Assembly (NCBI RefSeq): GCF_001552635.1
Contig: NZ_BCRO01000040.1
Span: 62,001-126,000 of the forward strand
Reading direction: 5' to 3'
Source: Actinomadura hibisca NBRC 15177
Lineage (GTDB): Bacteria; Actinomycetota; Actinomycetes; Streptosporangiales; Streptosporangiaceae
Length of the DNA stretch: 64,000 bases
Of this stretch, positions 25,845 to 33,992 are shown piece after piece. The notes under the pieces were generated by a model. It searched no databases. It was given only the letters and a program-made list of their open reading frames with translations, and was not told the origin of the DNA. Each line of letters opens with the position of its first letter. Within the stretch, counting starts at the first letter, position 1. Made by a program: the position numbers and the translations under genes.

Positions 25845-26235
25845 TCTCAAGTTCCTCCCCGGAGCGGGCCGAGGTGGACTGGCCGGCCAGCACAAGGTGT
25901 TGACGGGCGCTGCCGAGCGCGTCGGGAATGTTCCGCAGGTTCTCCCTGGCGGAGTCGAGATGGTGGCGGGCGGTCATGGCCGCAGGCAGGTTGGTGATGC
26001 CCGGTCCGGTGCCGGAGGCGTCGTCCCGGATGGCGCGGAGGGTGAGCTGGATGAGCGCCTCGGCGATTCCGCCCAGCCGGGCGGAGATCATCTGGGTGCG
26101 GAGTGCGAGCCGGTCGATGTCGGCGGGCGTGATCTGGGGGTCGAGGTAGTCGTAATCACCGATGAGCGTCAGCGCGACCGACAGCGCGTCGTGGGCGTCG
26201 ATCAGTGCTGGCTCCGCCGGAAGAAGATCGTGCAT
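25837..26235 (-). CDS. Small hypothetical helical protein
   Basis: A 132-residue all-helical protein from ATG 26235 (MHDLLPAEPALIDAHDAL), with ALRTQMISARLGGIAEALIQL and a long C-terminal helix. No family recognised. It lies 71 bases after the ParB-like gene and probably shares its transcript. Confidence 0.6.
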   Translation of the reverse strand: MHDLLPAEPALIDAHDALSVALTLIGDYDYLDPQITPADIDRLALRTQMISARLGGIAEALIQLTLRAIRDDASGTGPGITNLPAAMTARHHLDSARENLRNIPDALGSARQHLVLAGQSTSARSGEELENA

Positions 26236-26306
26236 GAAGGTCTTTCGGGTAGAGACGGCGGAGGGCAGCCGCACCGGGATGCGGCTGCCCTCGGGGACGG
26301 AGGGGC

Positions 26307-28085
26307 TTAGGCGGCTACGGCTTGCGGCTCGGTGTGGTCGAGATCGCCTTCCTCGGCGACCTGGTCGTCCTCGCCGGACAGGTCCTGCGCCTCGTCGCCG
26401 GGCTCGTCGCGGGGCTCGTCGTCGGCCGTGGTCACGGCTTCGGAGCCCGGCAGCTCTTCGGGACTGGCCTGTCCGTCGGTGTTCTCGGCGGGCTTGGACG
26501 CCGCGGCCTCGGCCTCGTCACCGAGATAGGGGCGCTGCTCGGCGACGGCCCGCTCGATCGGGCTGGGCTCCCACCCCTGGCTGGCACCGATCGCGATGCA
26601 GAACCGCAGGTAGGCTCCGGCGTCGGCGAAGCCGACCGGGCTGTACTTCTCCTCCCGCCAGGTATCGCGGCGCACCCCGTGGTCATCGCTCATCTCCTGC
26701 TCGTAGGCGTTGATGATCGGCGCCAGCGCGAGCATCCACAGACCCGGCAGGGAAGCGCGCTCGGCCGCGGTACCGGCCTCGATCGCCCGCGCCCGGTTCC
26801 GCATCCCGAACAGCTGCGAGTTCTTGGCCGCGCTCAGCTTCTTGCACAGCGGCTCGGGCATCGTCAGGTACTGGAGCGCGACGAACTCCGCGACGGTCCG
26901 CACGAGATCCTTCGGCGGGGTGGGCCGTTTCAGGAACTCGGCCAGGAACTCGCAGCGGACGCGGGCCGCCGCCGGCCACGCCACGTTGCCCTCGCGAACG
27001 ATCTTGTGGGGCATACGGGGATCGGCCTCTTCGACCGTTCCCTCCTGCCCGACCGGAACCGGGCGGGTCGTCTTCGGCTTGTTGGTCGTGCCGGTCGCGG
27101 CCCACACGTGCTTGTGCTTGACCGGGTTGTCGCAAAAGTACTTGGGCTCGCTGTCGGACCAGCGGGACAGGACCACACCGCGACCGAGGCAGGAAGCATG
27201 AGCCTCGGCGTCCATCCGCTCGGTGCCGTTCATCAGCTCGTTGAGATAGGCGCCCTTGCGCGGCAGCTCGTACGCCACCTGGACACCGGCCGCCTTCAGC
27301 TCGGCCAGGAGTTCAGCCTTGCGGGCCTGCTGCTTGCGCTCCTCCAGCAGCTTCTGCACGGTGTACTTCAGCGGGGCGGGGTTCCACTGGTTCCGGGACC
27401 GCAGCAGCCGGTCCATGATCTCTTCATCCTCGCTGTACTGCGCCAGGACCGACAGATCCTCGATGGTCCACTCGTAGCCGACCTTCTCCAGGGTCTTGTG
27501 GTGCTCCGGCGTGAGCGTCGCGGCACGGATGCCAGCCTTGACCTCGGCGGCCTTCAACCCAGTGGCCTTGCGGATGTCGGTCTGGGTCATCCCGAGCTCA
27601 AAAGCCCGAAAAAGCGCGGCGGCCTCCTCCTTGACCGTGAGGCCGACCCGGTAGCGGCTGGTGACCAGCATGTGGAGGGCCTGAAGGCCCTCGTTGTCGA
27701 CGGTCTCGGTGTTGAAGGTGTACGGCACCTTCTCCAACCCGACCTTGAGCGCGGCGTCCAGCCGACGGTTTCCGTCGACGACCCGGAAAGCGCTCCGGTC
27801 CGGCTCGAACGTGATCTGCAGCGGGGTGATGATGCCGAGCTGGGCGACCGACCGGCAGAGCTGGGTATCGGCCTGCGCGTCCTCGCGGACGTTGTCCGGA
27901 TGCTTGATCAGCAGCTCCACCGGGATCATCGGCCGGGCGGTGTACGCCGCGACCTCCCGATGCCGCTGCTCCGGGCTGAGGACCTGATCGACCGGATCCG
28001 ACTCGACCGCTTCCAGATCGGGGGCTTCAACCACCCGCTCTTCCAAGACTTCGACCTCGGAGTCGATGACGGCTACTTCACTCAC
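26307..28085 (-). CDS. ParB-like nuclease-domain protein
   Basis: A 592-residue protein from GTG 28085 with a GGAGGG site five bases upstream. The ParB/sulfiredoxin-like domain (about 60-150) has IPVELLIKHPDNVRED and FRVVDGNRRLDAALKVG. A KorB/ParB-type helix-turn-helix follows (FELGMTQTDIRKATGLKAAEVK). The middle contains a Cys/His region near YFCDNPVKHKH, and the tail is strongly acidic. ParB proteins partition plasmids or regulate element genes. Lack of a ParA beside it suggests regulation or stabilisation of an integrative element. It leads a long minus-strand operon. Confidence 0.85.
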   Translation of the reverse strand: MSEVAVIDSEVEVLEERVVEAPDLEAVESDPVDQVLSPEQRHREVAAYTARPMIPVELLIKHPDNVREDAQADTQLCRSVAQLGIITPLQITFEPDRSAFRVVDGNRRLDAALKVGLEKVPYTFNTETVDNEGLQALHMLVTSRYRVGLTVKEEAAALFRAFELGMTQTDIRKATGLKAAEVKAGIRAATLTPEHHKTLEKVGYEWTIEDLSVLAQYSEDEEIMDRLLRSRNQWNPAPLKYTVQKLLEERKQQARKAELLAELKAAGVQVAYELPRKGAYLNELMNGTERMDAEAHASCLGRGVVLSRWSDSEPKYFCDNPVKHKHVWAATGTTNKPKTTRPVPVGQEGTVEEADPRMPHKIVREGNVAWPAAARVRCEFLAEFLKRPTPPKDLVRTVAEFVALQYLTMPEPLCKKLSAAKNSQLFGMRNRARAIEAGTAAERASLPGLWMLALAPIINAYEQEMSDDHGVRRDTWREEKYSPVGFADAGAYLRFCIAIGASQGWEPSPIERAVAEQRPYLGDEAEAAASKPAENTDGQASPEELPGSEAVTTADDEPRDEPGDEAQDLSGEDDQVAEEGDLDHTEPQAVAA

Positions 28086-28143
28086 GTGCCCTCCAGGCGA
28101 CCTATGCGCCGGGCTGGCCTGAGTCCCGCTTTTCTGCGGTGAC

Positions 28144-28355
28144 CCGGGGGACACAAGGACGGTCCCTGCCCGGCTCAAGGCGCCCGCGGCGCCCGCAGGC
28201 GGGACCGCAACCGGTGGTCCGGGCGGGCCAAGATCTTTTCCCGAAGGGAAAAGATCTGTGGGCCGCCAGGGACGAGCGCAGCGAGAGCCGGTTGAGGGCA
28301 CGGCAAGGGGGACGCAGCCTGGAGAGCCGGGCAGGGCCGTCCGCCCCCGGGGAAC
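28144..28355. repeat. Large imperfect inverted repeat upstream of the ParB gene
   Basis: Arms at about 28144-28176 and 28324-28355 pair, with a perfect 13-base core (CCCTGCCCGGCTC against GAGCCGGGCAGGG). Between them at 28231-28257 lies a second perfect hairpin with 12-base arms AGATCTTTTCCC and GGGAAAAGATCT and a 3-base loop. Nested palindromes beside a ParB-type gene are candidates for a partition site or origin. No coding signal is seen here. Confidence 0.55.
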
Positions 28356-28382
28356 CGCAGCCGAACACTCCCAAGACGCCGA

Positions 28383-28419
28383 AAAGCCCGGCACATCCGT
28401 GACAGATGCGCCGGGCTTT
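28383..28419. terminator. Stem-loop terminator
   Basis: Arms AAAGCCCGGC (28383-28392) and GCCGGGCTTT (28410-28419) lie 18 bases beyond the end of the minus-strand gene 28437-28745. Confidence 0.65.
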
Positions 28420-28436
28420 CAGGGACTAACGATCTT

Positions 28437-28745
28437 CTATGAGTCTCGATCCACCACCACGGGAGGGCGGCGGATGATGGCGAATGCCGGGGTTGAGGGC
28501 CCAACGTAGGCCCCGGTCACGTTGTAGTCGATGTATTCGGCCGCTTCCTCGACCTCCATCCCTGCGTCCGTGAGGACTGTGAGGCAGATAGAGAGGTCGT
28601 AGAGGGCCACGACAGAACGGCCAGCGGCGCTCCATACCTCCGCAAGCCCGATCAAGGCCGGGTCAAAGCCGTCCGCGATCAGAGCCTGCCCGTCGCTTGC
28701 GTCGACGAGTTGTTCGACGATGTCGTCGAAGAGGGGGTCAGTCAA
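28437..28745 (-). CDS. Small acidic hypothetical protein
   Basis: A 102-residue protein from TTG 28745 (LTDPLFDDIVEQLVDASDGQ), overlapping the upstream gene by eight bases. Helical, with AAEYIDYNVTGAYVG near the C-terminus. No family recognised. It is coupled to the integrase-like fragment upstream. Confidence 0.6.
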   Translation of the reverse strand: MTDPLFDDIVEQLVDASDGQALIADGFDPALIGLAEVWSAAGRSVVALYDLSICLTVLTDAGMEVEEAAEYIDYNVTGAYVGPSTPAFAIIRRPPVVVDRDS

Positions 28746-29070
28746 GCAGGCCCTCCACGTTCTCGTGACGACGGCGCCGGGTCTTGCGGCGCGGCCGGGC
28801 GGCGATCGAGAGCGGCATTCCAGTCCGGGTGTCGAACGGCTGACCCTCGCCGCTGGCGACCACGAGCATGTCCTGGAAAGCCTTGGCAAGGCTGTAAGAG
28901 CGGAAGTTCCGGCCTCGTCGGTGGCCGGCGACCAGCCACACCACGCGAAAGGTGTCGCCCTGGGAACCGTGCCGGACACTGATCCACTCCCATACCTGGA
29001 TCTTGTAGGTGACCTCGTGCTTGTGGTTCCGGCTCTTGCGAACTTGGTTTGTTGAATTTGTCGGGTGCAT
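28738..29070 (-). CDS. Stand-alone integrase N-terminal-like domain
   Basis: A 110-residue protein from ATG 29070. The segment YKIQVWEWISVRHGSQGDTF, then VVWLVAGHRRGRNFRSYSLA and GEGQPFDTRTGMPLS, matches the arm-binding N-terminal region of actinobacterial tyrosine integrases (GR..F.S...AE.F...L..AA..GE.FD..TG.P). No catalytic domain follows. It is either a truncated integrase gene or a domesticated DNA-binding domain, since it keeps a clean stop and is coupled to a second small gene. Confidence 0.65.
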   Translation of the reverse strand: MHPTNSTNQVRKSRNHKHEVTYKIQVWEWISVRHGSQGDTFRVVWLVAGHRRGRNFRSYSLAKAFQDMLVVASGEGQPFDTRTGMPLSIAARPRRKTRRRRHENVEGLLD

Positions 29071-29106
29071 CAGAGGAGTGCCTCTTTCTCTGGGCTGAAG
29101 GAAGTT

Positions 29107-29145
29107 GTTCAGGCGGTACCGGCTGGTTGAGCGGTCCGCCTGAAC
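29107..29145. promoter_or_regulatory. Inverted repeat upstream of the integrase-like fragment
   Basis: Perfect 10-base arms GTTCAGGCGG (29107-29116) and CCGCCTGAAC (29136-29145) lie 37 bases before the start at 29070. Possible operator. Confidence 0.4.
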
Positions 29146-29438
29146 GTTTCGTACCGGACAAGAGTCAATACGAGTTCTCCTCGGTGGGAGACGTGGCAGG
29201 AATCTACACTCACGAGAATTTTTGGTCAACGCAGAGGGCTGATCCGGGGCAGATGGCACTGGCCGCACCTCATGGCGGTCGCTCGCCGGGAGTGCCTTGA
29301 TCTTGATGGTGTGCCAGTGGCGTCCCTGGGGGTGTGGGGTCGGCGCGGTTCCCCAATCGGGAGGGGAGCGGCGTCGCCATGGCATCCCGTTAGGTTGCGC
29401 TCTTCTCCACAGGGCTCCGTCAACCTTCAAGGGGGCGG

Positions 29439-29762
29439 TTGGCGGTACTTGCTACCCGGCCAGGCCAGGACGTTTCAGGCTTCCTCGAAGCAGACTGCTG
29501 GTCGGACTACTACTGCGCGCAGGGCGCCGCGACCGAGAAGGGGCAGTGGATCATCGCAGAAGCCGAAGCGATCGGTACCAGCTACAAGAAGGCGCTGGAG
29601 ATCACCGGGTATCGTCCTGCCGCGCGGGCCGCGATCCTCGGAGACCCGCTCACCACGGAGGCCCCCAGAGAGACGCTGCTATCACGCCCTGAAGAGCGTG
29701 CGATCACCCTGGCACAGGTCCTTGCGGCCCCTGTGGCGCGCAAGGCCGCTCAGAGGTCCTAA
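29439..29762 (+). CDS. Hypothetical protein, possibly a fragment
   Basis: A 107-residue reading from TTG 29439 with strong GC3 bias from about 29480 (FLEADCWSDYYCAQGAATEK, WIIAEAEAIGTSYKKALEIT). It looks like the C-terminal part of a longer protein, but no upstream coding is visible. It ends six bases before the IS5 remnant, in a decayed region. Confidence 0.4.
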   Translation: MAVLATRPGQDVSGFLEADCWSDYYCAQGAATEKGQWIIAEAEAIGTSYKKALEITGYRPAARAAILGDPLTTEAPRETLLSRPEERAITLAQVLAAPVARKAAQRS

Positions 29763-29767
29763 CAGAA

Positions 29768-29985
29768 TCAGCGGACGAGGTGTCGCCAGCAGATGATGGC
29801 TGCGGCCAGGATCATGAACGCCTCGTGGATGTCGTCGCGGATCTCCCAACGGATGCGCAGGTGGCGGAACCAGTGCAACAGGGCGATGGTGCGCTCGACG
29901 ACGTAGCGCTGGGCGCTCAGGCCCGAGCCGTGCGGGGTGCTGCGGCGGGCGATGAGGGGCTTGATGCCCTTCTTCCGCACCAGGC
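29768..29985 (-). mobile_element. IS5-family transposase remnant (C-terminus)
   Basis: The last 70 residues of an IS5-type DDE transposase are readable: VRKKGIKPLIARRSTPHG, the YVVERTIALLHWFRHLR helix with the catalytic Glu, and RWEIRDDIHEAFMILAAAII. Upstream the frame passes into the radical-SAM remnant, so the N-terminal two thirds are gone. No terminal inverted repeats were identified. Confidence 0.75.
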
Positions 29986-30440
29986 GCCGACACCGTCGAC
30001 GGACAAGCGTACGAAGTGCACCGAGCCGTGCAGCGCATCGGCGAGGCGAGGAGTGAGCCGGTGCCCGTGCGTCGTGAACGTCACTGCCATCGACGTCGAC
30101 CCTGCGATCCCCGCACACCCCGGGCGAAGCGGAAATGTGCCATCGGCTCACCACCTCCCAGGCCGATCCCCAGGCACCCGGTGCCGTCGACCTTGACCGC
30201 CTAGCCGACCACGCGGTCGGCTTCGAGCATGGCGGCGTGCTTGGGCGCATAGCAGTAGCTGGAGCGGAGTTCACAGGCATTAGTCAGCGCGACGGACAGA
30301 TACCGGGGAGCACGCGAGACCTGAGCTGGCGGCACTGCTACCTCGTCGAGCAGGATGTTCAATCCGGTATTGCGGTCGAACAGGTGCATCCCGGCTTCGG
30401 ACAGGCGGACCTTGTAGCTCACCCGCCCCAGCATGCCAAT
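29986..30440 (-). pseudogene. Radical-SAM protein remnant
   Basis: Three frames give consecutive pieces of one radical-SAM enzyme. They are YKVRLSEAGMHLFDRNTGLN to NACELRSSYCYAPKHA, then GCLGIGLGGGEPMAH, then FTTHGHRLTPRLADAL with VHFVRLSVDGVG. The CxxxCxxC cluster has Ser in place of the middle Cys, a stop follows VVG at about 30201, and the gene is cut at the IS5 fragment. It is dead. Related enzymes often modify ribosomal peptides, but no precursor is visible. Confidence 0.65.
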
Positions 30441-30655
30441 GTCACCAGCCCCGGCGCGAACTGATCGGGTGCTTGGCGGCTTCTCTCGAAGCGGTTGCGG
30501 AGAGTGCTCACCGAAGACGCTCCACAGAGCGCCACAGGACTCCGCAAGTTCGGCGGAGAGGGTGGATTTTAGCCGCTTCTTTAACGAATGATCTTGCCGG
30601 AGGCGGGTTGGCAACGGACCAGGAGGGCCCGCGTTCAGCCCTCCCGGCCGGTCCG

Positions 30656-32284
30656 TCAAGGGGTCTTGGGGATGGCGCGTTCGATGATGGGGGACAGGTC
30701 CAGGCCGGTGGGGAGGGTGCCGTAGGCGTTGCCCCAGTCGCCGGCCAGGCGGGTGGCGCAGAAGGCGTCGGCGATGGCGAGATTACCGTGCCTGACCAGC
30801 AAAGATGCCTGGAGAGTGAGGGTCATACGCTCGACGACGCGGCGGGCGCGGACCTCGATGGTGGCGACGTCGGTGAGTGAATCTTTGACCTCACGGATGG
30901 CGGCGTCCAGGGCGGGGTTGGCGCCGGCAGCGAGCTCTACCTCGGTGAAGAACGCCTCGATCGTCTGAGGTTCGCGTACCATGGCTCGTAGGGAATCGAG
31001 AGCGGCTACGTTGCCCGAGCCCTCCCAGATCGAGTTCAGGGGCGACTCGCGGAACAGGCGCGGCATCCCCGACTCCTCCACGTAGCCGTTGCCGCCCAGG
31101 CACTCCAGCGCCTCGGCCGTGTGGGACGGCCAGCGTTTGCACACCCAGTACTTGCTGACGGCCAGCGCCAGGCGCTTGAAGGCCGTCTCGGACGTGTCGC
31201 CGCGCACCGAGCGGTCGGTCGCGCCCGCCAGGCGCGTCATCAGGACCGTCGCCGCCTCGGACTCCACCGCCAGGTCGGCCAGCACGTTGCGCATCAGCGG
31301 CTGGTCGATCAGGTACTTGCCGAACGCCTTGCGGTGCGCGGCGTGGTGGGCGGCGACCTGGAGGCCCTGGCGCATCCCGGCGGCCGCGCCGATCACGCAG
31401 TCCAGGCGGGTCATGTTGACCATCTCGATGATGGTCCGCACGCCCCGGCCCTCCTCGCCGACCCGCCACGCGACCGCGTTCTCGTACTCGACCTCGGACG
31501 AGGCGTTCGACTTGTTGCCCAGCTTGTCCTTCAGCCGCATCAGGCGCAGCGGGTTCAGGGAGCCGTCGGGCAGCACGCGGGGGACCAGGAAGCAGGTCAC
31601 GCCCGCCTCGGTCTGGGCGAGGGTCAGGAACACGTCGCACATCGGCGCGCTGGTGAACCACTTGTGGCCGACCAGGGAGTAGGTGCCGTCGCCGTTCGGG
31701 GTGGCGCGCGTGGTGTTGGCGCGGACGTCGGAGCCGCCCTGCTTCTCGGTCATCGACATGCCCGCCAGCAGCGCGTTCTTGCCGAGGGGCGCGCGCAGGC
31801 CGAAGTCGTACTCGCGCTTGGCCAGGAGGGGTTCGTACTGGGCGGCGAGTTCGGGGGTCTGGCGCAGGGCGGGGACGGCCGCGTACGTCATCGAGATCGG
31901 GCAGCCGTGCCCGGCGTCCACCCGCCAGGCGTAGAACTTGGCGGCGCGCGCCACGTGCGCGCCGGGACGGTCGTCGGCCCACGGCGCGCCGTGCAGGCCG
32001 TGCGTGACGGCGACGGTCATCATCTCGTGCCAGGCCGGGTGGAACTCCACCTCGTCCACGCGGTGCCCGTAGCGGTCGTGGGTGCGCAGGACCGGTGGGT
32101 TCTCGTTGGCGAGACGGCCCCATTCCTGCGCCCGCTCGGTGCCCGCCAGGCGGCCGAGTTCGTGCACCTCGTCGGCGGCCCAGCCCGCGCCCTCGCGCGC
32201 CAGGCCGTCCAGGAGGGCGGCGTCGTCGGCGACGTCGTACCCGGTCAGCGGGGGGACCTGGTTGAAGACCTCGTGGGTGGTCAC
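30656..32284 (-). CDS. AidB-like acyl-CoA dehydrogenase
   Basis: A 542-residue flavoprotein of the AidB/isovaleryl-CoA dehydrogenase branch. It opens with the AidB-type VFNQVPPLTGYDV and has the FAD-binding MSMTEKQGGSDVRANTT and HKWFTSAPMCDVFL. The C-terminal signature is CLGGNGYVEESGMPRLFRESPLNSIWEGSGN. E. coli AidB responds to alkylation damage and binds DNA; actinobacterial homologues may act in lipid catabolism. It follows the TetR gene with a four-base overlap, so it is probably autoregulated with it. Confidence 0.88.
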   Translation of the reverse strand: MTTHEVFNQVPPLTGYDVADDAALLDGLAREGAGWAADEVHELGRLAGTERAQEWGRLANENPPVLRTHDRYGHRVDEVEFHPAWHEMMTVAVTHGLHGAPWADDRPGAHVARAAKFYAWRVDAGHGCPISMTYAAVPALRQTPELAAQYEPLLAKREYDFGLRAPLGKNALLAGMSMTEKQGGSDVRANTTRATPNGDGTYSLVGHKWFTSAPMCDVFLTLAQTEAGVTCFLVPRVLPDGSLNPLRLMRLKDKLGNKSNASSEVEYENAVAWRVGEEGRGVRTIIEMVNMTRLDCVIGAAAGMRQGLQVAAHHAAHRKAFGKYLIDQPLMRNVLADLAVESEAATVLMTRLAGATDRSVRGDTSETAFKRLALAVSKYWVCKRWPSHTAEALECLGGNGYVEESGMPRLFRESPLNSIWEGSGNVAALDSLRAMVREPQTIEAFFTEVELAAGANPALDAAIREVKDSLTDVATIEVRARRVVERMTLTLQASLLVRHGNLAIADAFCATRLAGDWGNAYGTLPTGLDLSPIIERAIPKTP

Positions 32285-32874
32285 GGCTGCACTCCAAGGG
32301 CTCGGTGGGCGAAACGGATCAGGGCGGGGACGGGGGCGGGCGAGCCCGCGGCCAGCGGGCCGACCAGCGCCTCGCCGATCGCGCCGACCAGGGCGGTGGC
32401 GCTGAGGACGGGGTCCTGCTCGGGCAGCTCGCCGCTCGCGACGCCCTCGGCGACGTAGCGGGTGATCACCTCGGCGTAGGCGCGCCGGAACACCAGCCGC
32501 TCGGCCTCGACGGCCGGGTCCACGGGCTCGGCCAGCAGCGCGTACGCCAGGCGCGGCGCGCGCAGCGCCCGGCCCGCGAAGGTCTCGACGACGGCGGTGA
32601 CGCGCTCGCGGGCGGTGCCCTCCAGCGCGGCGGCCCGCGCGACGGCGTCCACCTCGCGCTGCGAGGCCGTCCGGAACACCTCGGCGACCAGGTCGGCCTT
32701 GCCGGGGAAGTGCCGGTAGACGGTGCCGGTGGCCAGGCCCGCGCGGTCGGCGACGGCCGCGACCGAGCAGGCGCGGTAGCCGCCCTCGGCGACCAGCTCC
32801 AGCGCGGCGGTCACGATGCGCTCGCGCGAGGCGGTCAGGCGCGCCTGCACTCCGGGGGTCCTGCGGTAGGGCAT
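32281..32874 (-). CDS. TetR-family regulator
   Basis: A 197-residue repressor with the N-terminal TetR helix-turn-helix (RERIVTAALELVAEGGYRAC, then AAVADRAGLATGTVYRHFPGKADLV). The helical ligand-binding domain is rich in Ala and Glu. Its start codon lies six bases from a perfect palindrome, and the AidB-like gene overlaps its 3' end. Self-regulation with an acyl-CoA-type ligand is likely but inferred. Confidence 0.9.
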   Translation of the reverse strand: MPYRRTPGVQARLTASRERIVTAALELVAEGGYRACSVAAVADRAGLATGTVYRHFPGKADLVAEVFRTASQREVDAVARAAALEGTARERVTAVVETFAGRALRAPRLAYALLAEPVDPAVEAERLVFRRAYAEVITRYVAEGVASGELPEQDPVLSATALVGAIGEALVGPLAAGSPAPVPALIRFAHRALGVQP

Positions 32875-32880
32875 GGAAGG

Positions 32881-32893
32881 ATTGAACCTCAAT
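32881..32893. promoter_or_regulatory. TetR operator candidate ATTGAACCTCAAT
   Basis: A 13-base dyad (ATTGA-ACC-TCAAT) lies directly upstream of the TetR start at 32874, in the space before the divergent DUF1707 gene. Confidence 0.6.
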
Positions 32894-32991
32894 TCATTTC
32901 TTGCGGCAAGCCCGCATCCTCCTGAAGGCGAGGGGACATCTCGTCCGCGCGGCGGATTGCCGAAGGTGGCCGGGGGCATACCTTCGGAATC

Positions 32992-33669
32992 ATGAGTCAG
33001 CCCACCCCGCAGCAGGGACGGCCGCCGTCCCCGGCGCAGCCGCCGGGCGGCCGGTCGCACACGCCCGCCGAATCCGTCCGCGCCTCCGACGCCGAGCGGG
33101 AGGCGGTGGTCGAGCGGCTGCGGATCGCCTCGGTGGAGGGGCGGCTCACCTTCGAGGAGCTGACCGAGCGCAGCGAGGCCGCCTACGTGGCGGTGACGCG
33201 CGGCGACCTGGAGCGCATCATCGCCGACCTGCCCGCGCTCGGCGCGCCCGGCGCGCAGCCCGCCCCGGCGCAGGTGCGGCGGCGGTTCAGCGCGATCATG
33301 GGCGACTGCAAGGAGCGCATCTCCGGCCGGGTCGACCAGGAGCTGGAGGCGTTGTCGGTGATGGGCGACGTCGTGCTGGACCTGCGCGACGCCCAGGTGC
33401 CGACCGGCGAGGTGACGGTGGTCGCCACGGCGGTGATGGGCGACGTCAAGATCATCGTGCCGGACGGGGTTGCGGTCGAGCTGACCGGCTACGCGGTCCT
33501 CGGCGACCGGCGGGTCCTGGTGCGCGAGGGGGCCGCCGGGGCGCGCGCGCCGGTGGTGCGGGTGCGGGCGCACGCCGTCATGGGCGACATCAAGATCGTG
33601 GACGACGAGCACCACGCGCCGGTGCGGCGCGCCATCGTCTCCTGGTGGGACGAGCGCAAGGACAGGTAG
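32992..33669 (+). CDS. DUF1707 / LiaF-like cell-wall-response protein
   Basis: A 225-residue protein. Residues 30-80 form a DUF1707 domain (RASDAEREAVVERLRIASVEG, LTFEELTERSEAAYVA, ELERIIADLP-like end). The C-terminal half is a beta-helical LiaF/DUF2154-type domain with repeated VMGD motifs (IMGDCK, VMGDVV, VMGDVK, VMGDIK). Such proteins are tied to cell-envelope antibiotic stress sensing. No membrane helix is visible. Confidence 0.85.
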   Translation: MSQPTPQQGRPPSPAQPPGGRSHTPAESVRASDAEREAVVERLRIASVEGRLTFEELTERSEAAYVAVTRGDLERIIADLPALGAPGAQPAPAQVRRRFSAIMGDCKERISGRVDQELEALSVMGDVVLDLRDAQVPTGEVTVVATAVMGDVKIIVPDGVAVELTGYAVLGDRRVLVREGAAGARAPVVRVRAHAVMGDIKIVDDEHHAPVRRAIVSWWDERKDR

Positions 33670-33699
33670 GGGCCCGGCCGCCGCCGGACCCCGGCCCTG

Positions 33700-33963
33700 C
33701 TACTGCGGGTTCTTGCTGTTGTAGGCCGTGCGCGCGCCCAGCCACGCGGTGTAGACCGCCGTGCCGACCAGGCCGATCTTGCGGGTCTTCTGCGTGGTCA
33801 GGGCGAGGCCCAGGGCGAGTTCGGTCGCGCCGTTGCGCTTGATCCAGGCGGCGGTGTCCTGCGGGAAGGCCAGCTTGGAGATCGGCTCGAACACCTGCGG
33901 CGCGGCGAAGTGGGCGGCGCCGGTGGCGGCCAGGGCGAGCCCGGCGGCACGGAGAAGGGCCAT
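33700..33963 (-). CDS. Small membrane protein
   Basis: An 87-residue protein with two or three hydrophobic helices (LLRAAGLALAATGAAHF, ATELALGLALTT, IGLVGTAVYTAWLGA), resembling short DoxX-like proteins. It is the last gene of the monooxygenase operon, 29 bases after the preceding stop. No function assigned. Confidence 0.7.
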   Translation of the reverse strand: MALLRAAGLALAATGAAHFAAPQVFEPISKLAFPQDTAAWIKRNGATELALGLALTTQKTRKIGLVGTAVYTAWLGARTAYNSKNPQ

Positions 33964-33992
33964 GGTGCGGATTCCTTTCGAGGGTGACGCGG

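Larger units (their letters stand above)
8505..29070. mobile_element. Integrative-element backbone (approximate limits)
   Basis: Genes typical of actinomycete integrative elements (GP88, DUF2637, prim-pol, DUF3560, ParB, short overlapping hypotheticals, an integrase-like fragment) lie almost all on the minus strand in this interval. No full integrase of its own, excisionase, TraB-type translocase or attachment site was found, so the limits and mobility are uncertain. The Mokosh-bearing element is nested inside. Confidence 0.5.
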
